The notes: a model not told the origin generated them from the letters alone. A stretch of DNA of 64,000 nt from Ascidiaceihabitans sp034111945 (GCA_047626725.1 JBLHSG010000020.1:1-64000), one strand, 5' to 3'; numbered from the stretch's first letter, positions 34,218-43,212 are shown. Program-made: numbers and translations.

Positions 34218-34754
34218 TTATCGGTATTGATGCACCTGACAATTGCTCATCATAAATCCGATGATCTCTTGAAACGCATTTCCGTGCCCAACAATTGCGA
34301 CGTTCTCGTTTTCGATGCCATTTAACGACTGAACAAACTTCGCGATACGCTTTTGAAAAACATCTACGGGTTCAGCTTGGATGCTTTTTTTGGGCGTATC
34401 ATCAGCATGCCACCATCGGCTTGGCAAACTATCGAAGGACAGATCGGGGAAATCCGCACCCAGTTCGTTTGGGGGTCGCCCAACATCGCCGCTGAATTTT
34501 AACAGCTCGTGATGACCATGGCGGACTTCGATCGGTGCAGTTTTGTCAAAAATGGTCTGCGCTGTTTGGATTGCACGGGTCAGCGGCGACGTGATGACCC
34601 GCGTGATATTTAACGAATTTACAGCAATGCGCGCCTCGAATGCTTGCTCAAACCCAAGGTTTGTAAGCGGTGCGTCGAAAATCAACGGGTCTACATCGCC
34701 TTTGAATGCAGCGTTAAATTCAGACTGTCCATGACGGATAAAATAGATGGCCAT
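34218..34754 (-). CDS. histidine phosphatase family protein (phosphoglycerate-mutase-like)
   Basis: The 178-residue protein begins MAIYFIRHGQSEFN, with the catalytic RHG motif (H8) and a second conserved His in VAIVGHGNAF near residue 160. The glutamate-containing middle (GHHELLKF) is at the acid-base position. Start ATG has AAAGGA 7 bases upstream. It is short for a cofactor-dependent mutase and more like small phosphatases of the SixA/GpmB type. It precedes gph by 84 bases on the same strand, so three phosphatase-type proteins (this, Gph, HAD-IIA) surround the PhnDCEE genes. Substrate unknown. Confidence 0.88.
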   Translation of the reverse strand: MAIYFIRHGQSEFNAAFKGDVDPLIFDAPLTNLGFEQAFEARIAVNSLNITRVITSPLTRAIQTAQTIFDKTAPIEVRHGHHELLKFSGDVGRPPNELGADFPDLSFDSLPSRWWHADDTPKKSIQAEPVDVFQKRIAKFVQSLNGIENENVAIVGHGNAFQEIIGFMMSNCQVHQYR

Positions 34755-34924
34755 GCGGCAATCCTTTCTTGGGCGACGGCAAAATACAAAGTGCGAAACT
34801 GTGTCGAAATTCACTATATTTGGACGTCAAAGAAAACGCCATGCAGACATTTTGCGGCCCACATTGCCGCCATTCAATCCCACTGACATACTGCCCCGGA
34901 TGATCCATCACAGGCGGGATAAAA

Positions 34925-35398
34925 ATGGAACTTGAACCACAATGGGAATACGTCGCCGATGGCGTCATGGGCGGTCTTTCGCAGGGATCAATGCAACAGG
35001 CCATCGTTCAAGGGCGCGAGGCATCCATTCTTAAGGGCGACGTTTCGCTGGACAACAATGGCGGCTTTATCCAAATCGCGTTTGATCTGCGCCTAAACGG
35101 AACCGGGTTTGATGCAAGCGACTATGACGGCATCGAACTGACCATTTTCGGCAACGATGAACGCTACGATATTCGCCTGCGCACCGATCAGCTTTCAAAG
35201 CCGTGGCAATCCTTTCGCGCAGAATTCACGGCCCTGCCCGAATGGCACACGATCAAGATGCCTTTTGACGGTTTTCAATCGCACAAAACTGATGCTGTAT
35301 TTGACCCGACATCGCTGCGTCGCATCGGGATTTTGGCGATTGGTCGTGAATTTCATGCAGAGGTCGCCGTCGCAAGCGTGCGGTTGTACCGCGACTAA
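34925..35398 (+). CDS. CIA30-family protein
   Basis: The 157-residue protein matches the complex I intermediate-associated protein 30 family, a galactose-binding-like beta sandwich. The typical opening is W-E-Y-V-A-D-G-V-M-G-G-L-S (residues 7-19), followed by GGFIQIAFDL near residue 47, DGIELTIFGN near residue 68, and a C-terminal RRIGILAIGR strand. In animals CIA30 helps assemble complex I; in bacteria the role is not established. Start ATG follows GGCGGGATAAAA. The 170-base gap to the divergent histidine phosphatase gene holds no further feature I can support. A hairpin and the DUF6880 gene follow. Confidence 0.88.
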   Translation: MELEPQWEYVADGVMGGLSQGSMQQAIVQGREASILKGDVSLDNNGGFIQIAFDLRLNGTGFDASDYDGIELTIFGNDERYDIRLRTDQLSKPWQSFRAEFTALPEWHTIKMPFDGFQSHKTDAVFDPTSLRRIGILAIGREFHAEVAVASVRLYRD

Positions 35399-35403
35399 GG
35401 TGC

Positions 35404-35429
35404 TTGGCATCGCGCCTGTCAGATGCCAA
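35404..35429 (+). promoter_or_regulatory. hairpin between CIA30 and DUF6880 genes
   Basis: TTGGCATC (35404-35411) pairs perfectly with GATGCCAA (35422-35429) over a 10-base loop. There is no T-run, so it is a weak terminator or an mRNA-processing element. The 3' arm contains an ATG (35423) that could open the next gene; its burial in the stem favours the ATG at 35438 as the true start. Confidence 0.45.
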
Positions 35430-35437
35430 AACCGAGC

Positions 35438-36865
35438 ATGTCAAAAAAGACCCTGAACCAGACAAACCTCGAATCGTTGGGGGCCGAACAGCTCGCTGCT
35501 CTTTTGCTAGAGGTCAGCGCCGGCAGTGCGGATATCAAACGTCGTTTACGGCTAGAGTTAAGCCATAACCTTGGGGCTGCAGAACTGGCGCATGACGTGC
35601 GAAAGCGGTTGGTTTCGCTGCGTAAATCGACCAGTTTTGTCGGATGGCGCAAGCGTAAAACGCTGGTCAAGGAACTTGCCACTCAAGTCACTATGATTGT
35701 CGAAAAAGTAGCGCCAGACGATCCGACCGCTGCGTTTGATTTATTGTGGCAATTCGTTGAAATGGCACCGTTCATTTATGGGCGTGTCGATGACAGCAAA
35801 GGTGACGTTGGTGTTGTGTTTCAATCCGCCATTGAACATTTTCACGACATTGGGCCGCGTGCCCAATTGGATATCAATGATCTGGCTGACCGTGTTTGGA
35901 CCGCAATTCTAGACAATGGATATGGCGAATGGGATGGCGTAATTTCACTTATGGCCCCGACGCTTGGCCGTGTTGGATTGGCCCGTTTGACCGCGCATGT
36001 TCAAGCCTTTGGGGCCACAAAATCCGCACCAGCATCAAGCGACCATGAAGCGATACAATTTTTGCGCCAATTGCGCGGCGACAGCAGTTACGCCGACTCG
36101 CGCAAGGCTCGTTTTGTAAAAGAATGTTTACAGGAAATCGCCGCGGCAGCCGGTGATACCGATGCCTATATCGCCCAGTTTTCCAATGCGGATTTGCGCA
36201 CATACGATGTATCGTCCGAGGTTGCTCAGCTTCTTTTGGCCGAAGGTCACGCTGATCGCGCTTTGGAAATATTGCTAAACGCGCAGCACGGCGAAATCGA
36301 TTTTGAACATATTGAATGGAACACGATCTACGTCGAAAGCCTGATTGCGCTGGGGCGGATCGACGATGCCCAATCACATCGCTGGGCCTGTTTCACAGCC
36401 ACTTTGGATCAAACCCAACTGCGCGCATATCTGAAGGTTTTGCCTGATTTCGAAGACATCGAAGCCGAGGATCGCGCCCGCCAATATGTTCTGGATTATC
36501 CTGATTTCTCAACCGCTTTGAAGTTCTGCGTTGGGTGGCCTGATTTACTGACAGCTGCCCGTCTGATCGAAACCCGGACTGATGACATTAATGGCGATCT
36601 GTATCGTGTTTTTGCGCCTGCTGCGGATGCATTACGATCGCGCCACCCGCTTGCGTCGGTCCAGCTTTGGCGCTCAATGATCGACTGCGCGCTAGATCGC
36701 GGTCAATCGTTTCGCTACGCAGAAGCTGCCGAATACCTGGCCGATTGCACGTCTGTGGATGCGGAAATTTCCGATTACGCTCCACTCGCTTCGCACCAAA
36801 TTTTTCTTGAAGAATTGCAAATCCGGCACGATCGAAAGACGTCATTTTGGGCAAAGGTGCGCTAG
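35438..36865 (+). CDS. DUF6880-family protein
   Basis: The 475-residue soluble protein resembles the DUF6880 family found in Rhodobacterales. The conserved N-terminus has SKKTLNQTNLESLGAEQLAA, IKRRLRLELSHNLG and SFVGWRKRKTLVKELATQV. The rest looks like a helical repeat with short TPR-like pairs (SEVAQLLLAEGHADRALEILLNAQHG near residue 270). No catalytic motif, signal peptide or membrane segment is visible. I chose the ATG at 35438 (MSKKTLNQ) over 35423 because family proteins begin there and the earlier ATG lies in a hairpin. The function is unknown. A BLUF photosensor gene follows 65 bases downstream. Confidence 0.8.
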   Translation: MSKKTLNQTNLESLGAEQLAALLLEVSAGSADIKRRLRLELSHNLGAAELAHDVRKRLVSLRKSTSFVGWRKRKTLVKELATQVTMIVEKVAPDDPTAAFDLLWQFVEMAPFIYGRVDDSKGDVGVVFQSAIEHFHDIGPRAQLDINDLADRVWTAILDNGYGEWDGVISLMAPTLGRVGLARLTAHVQAFGATKSAPASSDHEAIQFLRQLRGDSSYADSRKARFVKECLQEIAAAAGDTDAYIAQFSNADLRTYDVSSEVAQLLLAEGHADRALEILLNAQHGEIDFEHIEWNTIYVESLIALGRIDDAQSHRWACFTATLDQTQLRAYLKVLPDFEDIEAEDRARQYVLDYPDFSTALKFCVGWPDLLTAARLIETRTDDINGDLYRVFAPAADALRSRHPLASVQLWRSMIDCALDRGQSFRYAEAAEYLADCTSVDAEISDYAPLASHQIFLEELQIRHDRKTSFWAKVR

Positions 36866-36930
36866 GATAAATAGACAGCGAAACGTTCCGAAATTGGAAC
36901 AAGACATCGCGTGATGGACGGCATAGGATA

Positions 36931-37419
36931 TTGTTAATCTGCGACGGCTCCACCGATGTCCGGTCGGGTTTCGTTTCGCATGATCCGGTCAGGAGCGACG
37001 CCATCGCCGATCTTATTCAAGTCGTCTACGCGTCACAACCTTTTGGCTACGATATTGCTGCGCTCAGCAGTATTTTGCGCGATGCGCGGCGCTTAAATGA
37101 ACAGGACGATGTGACCGGCGCGCTGGTCTGCCGGCACGATATCTACCTTCAATTGCTTGAAGGGCCAGCGGAAAAAGTCGAGGCAACTTTCGCGCGCATC
37201 AGCCGCGATGATCGACACGCAGGCGTAAAAGAACTGGTCCGTCGCCCCGTATCCGAACGCATTTTTGGTGATTGGGCGATGCTGCATGACCCTGCAACAT
37301 CATGGATTTGGACACGTGAGGAAATCGCAGACGGCATTCTAAATCGCGTGACCCCTGCAGATGTTGTGGCTATGTTCAAGGCTGTCGCGCTCAAAGCCAA
37401 GGACGGTTTGCCTGAGTAA
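36931..37419 (+). CDS. BLUF-domain blue-light sensor, start codon uncertain
   Basis: The protein is a single BLUF domain that binds FAD and senses blue light. The flavin hydrogen-bond residues are all present: Tyr in VVYAS (codon 37027), Asn in RRLNEQDDVTGA (codon 37096) and Gln in YLQLLEG (codon 37150), followed by FGDWAM. No ATG or GTG start exists in frame. A TTG at 36931 opens a 162-residue product with a non-BLUF leader and a poor ribosome site. A perfect AGGAG (36991-36995) sits 7 bases before ATC at 37003, and starting there gives a 138-residue protein with Tyr9, Asn32 and Gln50, near the numbering of short BLUF proteins such as PixD. So translation may start at a rare ATC, or the true base is G. 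It could act through a partner protein; no output domain is present. Confidence 0.85.
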   Translation: MLICDGSTDVRSGFVSHDPVRSDAIADLIQVVYASQPFGYDIAALSSILRDARRLNEQDDVTGALVCRHDIYLQLLEGPAEKVEATFARISRDDRHAGVKELVRRPVSERIFGDWAMLHDPATSWIWTREEIADGILNRVTPADVVAMFKAVALKAKDGLPE

Positions 37420-37481
37420 TCTTAGGTTCCACCTAACGACCCGTTTGCTGATCTTTTGGGCGAAATCTTCAGAACCAACTC

Positions 37482-38240
37482 TCAAATACACTCGCCCCCG
37501 TCGATGACCAACGCGTGTCCGGTCATGAATGACGACCTGTCTGACGCAAGAAAAACAATCCCGTCAGCGATTTCTTCGACGGTGCCAAAACGGCGCATCG
37601 GGATTGTCGTATCGACGTATTCATCCAGCTTGTTGCGTCCGCCCATCTGGATTTCGAAACCATGGTTAAATGGGGTGTCGATGAATCCCGGGCAAAGCGA
37701 ATTGAACCTGATATTCTCTTTGGCGTAATCAGCGGCCATCTGACGGGTCATGGCTAAAATCGCATGTTTGGTCGTGGCGTAGGCGATCATTTCGCGGTCG
37801 TATTGCACGCCAGAATTCGACGATGTGATGATGATGCTACCGCCACCTTGCGCGCGCATCGGTTTGATCGCGGCCTGCGCCGCCACAAAATGCGACCGCA
37901 CATTCAAGGCCCATGACGCATCCATATCCGCGACATTCACGTGCTCCAGCTTGCCTTCGACTTGCAAACCGGCATGAGAATGAAGAATGTCTAAACGGCC
38001 TTTTCGCGCAGCGACCCCTTCGATTGCTGCCGTAAGCGCCTGATCATCTGTGACATCCAATTGCGCGGCTTCGGCGGAAAAACCGGTCGCTTGAATTGCT
38101 TCGGCGACGGCTTTGGCCGATTGCACATCGCGGTCCGTCACGACCACATGTGCCCCTTCGCGCGCCAATGCTTGCGCACCCGCAGCCCCGATTCCAGACC
38201 CCGCGCCAGTGACAAAGGCGACTCTGTTTTCAAGCAGCAA
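37482..38240 (-). CDS. short-chain dehydrogenase/reductase (SDR)
   Basis: The 252-residue enzyme is a classical SDR. The cofactor motif is TGAGSGIG near residue 11, D32-type acidic residue in VVVTDRDV favours NAD, the catalytic Ser lies in ITSSNSG, and Y154 and K158 are in YATTK. The start codon is TTG, with AAAGGA 7 bases upstream. The sequence replaces the common NNAG with SHAG (HSHAGLQ). It is the last gene of the minus-strand potA-potD-potB-potC run, 27 bases after potC. It may oxidise a compound derived from the imported substrate. Confidence 0.9.
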   Translation of the reverse strand: MLLENRVAFVTGAGSGIGAAGAQALAREGAHVVVTDRDVQSAKAVAEAIQATGFSAEAAQLDVTDDQALTAAIEGVAARKGRLDILHSHAGLQVEGKLEHVNVADMDASWALNVRSHFVAAQAAIKPMRAQGGGSIIITSSNSGVQYDREMIAYATTKHAILAMTRQMAADYAKENIRFNSLCPGFIDTPFNHGFEIQMGGRNKLDEYVDTTIPMRRFGTVEEIADGIVFLASDRSSFMTGHALVIDGGECI

Positions 38241-38267
38241 GATGAATTCCTTTCTTGATGGCGAACA

Positions 38268-39080
38268 TTATCGTTTATCCCCGCGTCGCAAAATCAACTG
38301 CGCAATTACCAGCATGATCAGGGATGCACCCATAACCATCGTGCCGATTGCGTTGACCTCGGGTGTGATGCCCCGGCGGATCGAGGAAAAGATGTAGATT
38401 GGCAGCGTCGTTTCAGACCCCGCCACAAAGAATGCAATGATGAAATCATCAAAGCTGAACGTGAAGCTCAGCAGGAAACCGGCAAGGATCGCAGGCGCGA
38501 TCAATGGCAAGGTGATTTGACGGAACGTGCCAAACGGCGTCGCATACAAATCGGCGGATGCTTCGCTCAGCACGCCTTCTAAACCGGCAAGACGGGCGCG
38601 CACGATAATGACGACAAGCGCCAGCGTGAACATCGTGTGTGCTGCGATCAACGACCCCATGCCCATGGACAAGATAGGTGCCGTGCGCTCCTCGGGCCAG
38701 ACTGCGATCAACCACGGGTTCACGACGCCAAAAACGGTAACCAATGCGATCAATGTCGCAATGCCGATCACGATGCCGGGGATCATCACAGCGATGTAAA
38801 TCAGCGCATCAAAAAATGCCCGCGCCGGGCCACGCATGCCCTGTAAACCGACCGCCGCCAATGTGCCCAAAACGCTCGCCAAGGTCGCGGAAACAAACGC
38901 CACGAACAGGCTGTTGCCCAACGCATCCATCACAAACGGGTTGTCCAATGCGCGGCCATACCACTTGACGGAAAAACCTTCGAATTGGCTGGCGCTACGT
39001 CCCGCGCTAAAGCTGAACAGCGCAATAATTGCGATGGGTGTATACAGGAATACGTAGACAAATATGGTGTAAATGCGCAT
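38268..39080 (-). CDS. potC: spermidine/putrescine-type ABC transporter permease (PotC-like)
   Basis: The 270-residue permease has six predicted membrane helices. The EAA loop reads LSEASADLYATPFGTFRQITLPLIAPAI near residue 180, followed by FTFSFDDFIIAFFVAG, a stretch highly typical of PotC/YdcV proteins. The start is six bases after the potB stop. It pairs with the PotB-like permease. The family takes up polyamines, but related systems transport opines, amines or other cationic compounds. Confidence 0.92.
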   Translation of the reverse strand: MRIYTIFVYVFLYTPIAIIALFSFSAGRSASQFEGFSVKWYGRALDNPFVMDALGNSLFVAFVSATLASVLGTLAAVGLQGMRGPARAFFDALIYIAVMIPGIVIGIATLIALVTVFGVVNPWLIAVWPEERTAPILSMGMGSLIAAHTMFTLALVVIIVRARLAGLEGVLSEASADLYATPFGTFRQITLPLIAPAILAGFLLSFTFSFDDFIIAFFVAGSETTLPIYIFSSIRRGITPEVNAIGTMVMGASLIMLVIAQLILRRGDKR

Positions 39081-39086
39081 TGGGCC

Positions 39087-39938
39087 TCACATCAAAGGGG
39101 TGTCTTCGCGCTGAACACTCAGCCGCGAAATGAGACGCATATAAAGGGTGACAGTCACCAGCATGATCACAATCAGCATGACCGCGACCGCAGATCCGTA
39201 CGCCCAATTGCGCGATTGTAAGAACAGATCGACCAGCGCATTTCCGACAAAGAACACCTTGCCGCCGCCCAGCATCGCGGGGATCAGAAATTCGCCCATC
39301 AGCAGGATAAACACCAACATACATCCCGTCGCGATCCCCGAAATCGACATCGGCAAAGTGACGGTCAAAAACGTTGTGATCGGACGCGCCCCAAGATCGG
39401 CCGAGGCCTCGAGAAGGCGTTTGTCCAGCCTATCAAGGCTGACGTAAATCGGGAAAACCATCAGCGGCAAATAGCCATAAACGATGCCAACCAGAACGGC
39501 GAACTGGGTGTTGATCAGGCGGACGTCTTCGATCCCGATACTGTCGAGCAATGACGGAATACCGCGCCCGCCAAGGATAAAAATCCACGCGTAACTGCGA
39601 ATAAGAATAGAGGTCCAGAACGGCACAATCACCAAAACCAGCAGCAGGGTTTTCCATTTGTCACTGGTGCGCACGGCCAATTGATAGGCCAGTGGGTAGG
39701 CGATCAGCAGTGCTGTCAACGTGCCTAAAGGCGCCAAAACCAGCGTGTTTTTAAACGCCGTAAACCGTGCTGGCAGGTTCGCGTATTGTTCAAACGTAAA
39801 GGCGGGCACGTATCCACCAGACGGCGCGCGTTCACCAAAACTGAACACAAAAACAACAGAGAGCGGCAGCACAAGCATCACAAGCAGCCACGCACCCGCA
39901 GGCGCGATCATCAGCCAATTTCTTGCACGTTGTGTCAT
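39087..39938 (-). CDS. potB: spermidine/putrescine-type ABC transporter permease (PotB-like)
   Basis: The 283-residue membrane protein has six helices and the PotB-type docking loop LLEASADLGARPITTFLTVTLPMS near residue 180. The first helix (AGAWLLVMLVLPLSVVFVFSF) is characteristic of the family. GAGAG-type purines precede the start, 23 bases after the potD stop; no hairpin separates the two, unlike other binding-protein/permease junctions in the window. It forms the pore with PotC. Confidence 0.92.
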   Translation of the reverse strand: MTQRARNWLMIAPAGAWLLVMLVLPLSVVFVFSFGERAPSGGYVPAFTFEQYANLPARFTAFKNTLVLAPLGTLTALLIAYPLAYQLAVRTSDKWKTLLLVLVIVPFWTSILIRSYAWIFILGGRGIPSLLDSIGIEDVRLINTQFAVLVGIVYGYLPLMVFPIYVSLDRLDKRLLEASADLGARPITTFLTVTLPMSISGIATGCMLVFILLMGEFLIPAMLGGGKVFFVGNALVDLFLQSRNWAYGSAVAVMLIVIMLVTVTLYMRLISRLSVQREDTPLM

Positions 39939-39961
39939 TTACTGCCGCTCTCTTTTTTAGA

Positions 39962-41119
39962 TCAAGCTGACTTGAATCGTGCCATCAATTCGGCGCGATT
40001 TGGATCAGTCAAGGAAGCCGCCGCGCCAAATTCTAGCGCATTCAGCAGCTCTGCCGCAGGGTACAAGATGGGGTCGTTCAACATCTCTTCGGGCAACAAA
40101 GCGTTCGTGCGGCTGTCGGCAACGGGGTAGCCATGCGCAAGAACTTCGCGTGCGTTTACCTCGGGATCGAGCATGAAGTTGATCAACGCATAGGCCGCGT
40201 CAGTGTGTGGCGCGCCCTTTGGAATGGCGTAATAATCGCTCCACAATTCGCCACCTTCTTTGCCCAGAATATATTCGATTTCCGGGATGTCGGTGTTCAA
40301 TTGTTTGCCGTCCCCCGTCCAGCAAATAGTCATCCACGCATCGCCTGACCGCATCGACGGCTGGTAGTCAGACGAAATGGCGAACAAGTGAGGTTTGACG
40401 TCGATCAACAGTTTTTCTGCGTCAGCCAATTCGGCCTCATCGATCGAATTGAACGAATAACCATGGTAGTTTAGCGCGGCACCAATCGTGGTCAATTGAT
40501 AGTCATGAACCATCGTGCGGCCGGAAAAATCATCCATCGTACGGTCAAAGAAATGCTTCCAGCTGTCCATCGGTTTGCCGCCAGTGTGGCTGGTGTTCAG
40601 CGCAAACCCCGTGGTGCCCCAGTTTTTCGGAACAGCATACAGCACGCCATCGACAGTACCCGCATCCGCAAAACGTGGATCAAACGCGCTAGGATCATAA
40701 TTGGGCAGTTTGGACACATCCAGCGGTTCAATCAGCCCCTCATCAACGTAGGTTGTGATCGTGTAATTTGTGGGAACAAACACGTCCCAACCGCTGCCGC
40801 CCGCCTGAAGTTTCGCAAGCATTTCTTCGTTTGAACCAAAGACATTCACCTGCATAAACGCACCGGTTTTGTCGGTGAACATGTCAAAGTTCGCTTGATC
40901 GTGATAGTTTGGCCACGTCGCCAAAACGACGCGATCACCGATATGGCTGCCGGCAAATGCAGGGCTAGGGCGCAGGCCAGGCAGGGCCGCGCTCATCACT
41001 GCAGACGCCGTTCCCAAACCGGTGACACCCAAAAAATGCCGCCGCGTGACCGAGCCTTTTTCGTAACGTCGAAGCTCTTCCATGAACTTTTTCTTCGAGA
41101 TTGGTGTATGTTCTGACAT
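39962..41119 (-). CDS. potD: polyamine-type ABC transporter substrate-binding protein with Tat signal (PotD-like)
   Basis: The 385-residue periplasmic protein carries a twin-arginine signal, with TRRHFLG at residues ~25-31, a hydrophobic stretch, and a cleavage site near AFA-GS (residue ~56). It is therefore probably folded in the cytoplasm before export. The PotD fold is shown by VVLATWPNYHDQANFDMF, GWDVFVPTNYTI and YAVPKNWGTTGFALN. Start ATG follows AAGGAG. Ligand specificity depends on aromatic and acidic pocket residues that I cannot align here, so 'polyamine' is a family-level call. Confidence 0.9.
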   Translation of the reverse strand: MSEHTPISKKKFMEELRRYEKGSVTRRHFLGVTGLGTASAVMSAALPGLRPSPAFAGSHIGDRVVLATWPNYHDQANFDMFTDKTGAFMQVNVFGSNEEMLAKLQAGGSGWDVFVPTNYTITTYVDEGLIEPLDVSKLPNYDPSAFDPRFADAGTVDGVLYAVPKNWGTTGFALNTSHTGGKPMDSWKHFFDRTMDDFSGRTMVHDYQLTTIGAALNYHGYSFNSIDEAELADAEKLLIDVKPHLFAISSDYQPSMRSGDAWMTICWTGDGKQLNTDIPEIEYILGKEGGELWSDYYAIPKGAPHTDAAYALINFMLDPEVNAREVLAHGYPVADSRTNALLPEEMLNDPILYPAAELLNALEFGAAASLTDPNRAELMARFKSA

Positions 41120-41153
41120 CGTTGCAGTCTCCTTGTTGGTTGTCGTTTAGGCT

Positions 41154-42311
41154 TTAGTCATTCTTCAAAATCAAAGCGGCATCAGGGCTCCATCCGATCC
41201 ACGCGGTGTCACCTTTTTTCAATGCATCAAGGGCTTTGTCCGATTGTCGCGGGGACATCACAGTGATGTTGCCAAGCTGCGGATGCGCGACCAGATATTC
41301 GGTGTGTTCGCCTAGAAAAATCCGATTTTTAATCGTCACTTCAAGGCTGCCGGGCGTGTTCACGCTGCCCATGCGAATTTGTTCGGGACGGATGCTGACA
41401 CACACGGCCTCGTCAATTTTGAACGGATCGGAAAACACAGCACTGTAGGTTTTGCCATCAGCAAGCGACACTTCGGCCATGCTTTTTGCCGAGGAAACGA
41501 TGCGCCCCTCAAAGAAATTGGACGTCCCGACAAAGTCAGCCACATAGCGGCTTTGCGGATTATCATACAATTCACGCGGCGTGCCGATTTGAACGATTTC
41601 ACCTGCGCGCATGACGCAAATTCGGTCGCTCAATGACAGCGCTTCTTCTTGATCGTGCGTCACAAGGACAAATGTAATGCCAAGTTGGCGTTGCAAATCC
41701 TGCAATTCGATCTGCATTTCTTTGCGTAATTTTCGGTCCAATGCTGCAAGCGGTTCGTCCAGCAACAACAGCTTTGGTTCATTCACAATGGCGCGGGCCA
41801 ATGCAACGCGCTGCTGCTGGCCCCCCGACATTTCCCAGATCCGCCGATCTTTGAAATCCGCCAGACGCACAGTTTCAAGCGCGCGCTGAACCTTGCCCGC
41901 GATAACGCTGCTTGCCAGTTTTGGCCGCTGTTGTTTCAGGCCGTATCCGATGTTCTGGCCAACGGTCAGATGTGGAAACAACGCATAACTTTGGAACACC
42001 ATATTGACGGGCCGGTTGTACGGTGCCTGCCCTGAAACATCGTTACCATCAATCAAAACAGTGCCGGTAGACGGGGTTTCGAACCCTGCCAACATGCGCA
42101 GCGCGGTGGTTTTACCGCAGCCCGACGGCCCCAAGAATGACAGGAATTCGCCGGGCGCAATGCTCAGGTCCATTTGGCGAACCGCTTGGACATCACCGTA
42201 GTTTTTTGACACCCCACGCAGTTCAGCAACCGCACCAATCGACGGGTCAGTAGCGGTTTGCTGATATCCCTCATCAAGAGAAATTTTAGGGAGTTCGGTC
42301 ATTTGGCTCAT
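41154..42311 (-). CDS. potA: polyamine-type ABC transporter ATP-binding protein (PotA-like)
   Basis: The 385-residue ATPase has Walker A GPSGCGKTT near residue 59, signature MSGGQQQRVALARAI near residue 161, Walker B LLLLDEPLAALD, and a C-terminal TOBE domain (about 290-385). It is the promoter-proximal gene of the transporter operon, 34 bases before potD. The leader residues 1-27 precede the ATPase fold; a second ATG at codon 4 is an alternative start. It is divergent from a LuxR-type regulator gene across a 94-base AT-rich gap. Confidence 0.94.
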   Translation of the reverse strand: MSQMTELPKISLDEGYQQTATDPSIGAVAELRGVSKNYGDVQAVRQMDLSIAPGEFLSFLGPSGCGKTTALRMLAGFETPSTGTVLIDGNDVSGQAPYNRPVNMVFQSYALFPHLTVGQNIGYGLKQQRPKLASSVIAGKVQRALETVRLADFKDRRIWEMSGGQQQRVALARAIVNEPKLLLLDEPLAALDRKLRKEMQIELQDLQRQLGITFVLVTHDQEEALSLSDRICVMRAGEIVQIGTPRELYDNPQSRYVADFVGTSNFFEGRIVSSAKSMAEVSLADGKTYSAVFSDPFKIDEAVCVSIRPEQIRMGSVNTPGSLEVTIKNRIFLGEHTEYLVAHPQLGNITVMSPRQSDKALDALKKGDTAWIGWSPDAALILKND

Positions 42312-42346
42312 ATCTCGCTATTTACCTAATAAAATAAATTTTAGCC

Positions 42347-42370
42347 TTTTGTGTAAATATGCTTTTTGTG
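42347..42370. promoter_or_regulatory. AT-rich divergent promoter region with repeated TTTTGTG
   Basis: The 94-base gap between potA and the LuxR-type gene is markedly AT-rich. It has two direct TTTTGTG copies at 42347-42353 and 42364-42370, 17 bases apart (about 1.6 helical turns). They may mark a LuxR-type or other regulator site. No -35/-10 pair is clear enough to call. Confidence 0.3.
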
Positions 42371-42405
42371 ATAGATGATAGGAACCCGAGAGTTAGGAAA
42401 TTGTA

Positions 42406-43197
42406 ATGTTGGCCGATTGGAATACAAAATCTGCGCAGATCATTGACAGTCTTGAGACAACGGCGCTGCCAGATATTCTATCCAAAGCATTGAAAAGTAT
42501 CACCGAATACGACTTCACTGTCATTTTTGGATATATGGGAAATGCGCGCCCTCTGGCACTTTACGATGACTTCCCACCAGATCGTCGAAAGATGCACGTC
42601 GACGATTACCAAGCAGGGCCATACCTGCTAGACCCGTTTTTTCTAGCCGCAACAGGCAACGTTGATGCAGGCGTTTGGCGCATGAGCGACATCGCACCAG
42701 ACCGATTCTATCAAGGTGAATACTTCCGAAATTACTATGCACAGACCGGATTAGCAGAAGAAGTCGGCTTCTTAATCGACGTGAACGAGAACCTGTCAAT
42801 CGTCGTTTCGATGATGCGCAAAACACGAAAATTCAGCAAAGCCGAAATGAAAACACTGCGGTCAGTTTGGCCTGTCATTGATGCGGCGTGTCGACGGAAT
42901 TGGCGCGATATTGCAGCAGAAAACCCTCAAGACGTGGTGCCTGTTGAACAAAATATCGAACGGGCCTTTCGCAAAATCGGTGAAGGTGTGCTGACCCCGC
43001 GCGAGCGCGAAGTTGTCGAGTTGACCTTGCGCGGCCATTCTGCGGACGCGCTTGGAAAGTTGCTTGGTATTTCGTCTGGCACGGTGCGAATTCATCGCAA
43101 GAACATCTACGCAAAACTCCGCATCAGTTCACAGGGAGAACTGTTTTCCGCGTTCATTTCGGCCATTTCTGAAACGCGTCAGCCTGTGTCCATTTAG
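42406..43197 (+). CDS. LuxR-family transcriptional regulator
   Basis: The 263-residue protein ends with a LuxR/GerE helix-turn-helix (about 198-255: LTPREREVVELTLRGHSADALGKLLGISSGTV and RIHRKNIYAKL). The N-terminal ~180 residues are a sensor domain that includes the CYYS-free stretch YDDFPPDRRKMHVDDYQAGPYLLDPFF. Although length resembles autoinducer receptors, the invariant Trp/Tyr/Asp pattern of acyl-homoserine-lactone binding is not apparent. There is no luxI gene nearby. It is divergent from the pot operon and so probably controls it in response to the transported compound. It converges on the sensor-kinase gene 15 bases later. Confidence 0.88.
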   Translation: MLADWNTKSAQIIDSLETTALPDILSKALKSITEYDFTVIFGYMGNARPLALYDDFPPDRRKMHVDDYQAGPYLLDPFFLAATGNVDAGVWRMSDIAPDRFYQGEYFRNYYAQTGLAEEVGFLIDVNENLSIVVSMMRKTRKFSKAEMKTLRSVWPVIDAACRRNWRDIAAENPQDVVPVEQNIERAFRKIGEGVLTPREREVVELTLRGHSADALGKLLGISSGTVRIHRKNIYAKLRISSQGELFSAFISAISETRQPVSI

Positions 43198-43212
43198 TTT
43201 AGCGTCAACAGA

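Noticed and set aside
35221..35230. AGAATTCACG, resembling the core of motifs A and B
   Set aside because: It lies inside the CIA30 coding sequence and lacks the ACGG start and the TGAT element.
42406..43197. A quorum-sensing LuxR receptor
   Set aside because: No luxI gene is near, the acyl-homoserine-lactone pocket pattern is not apparent, and its divergence from the pot genes suggests a metabolic role.
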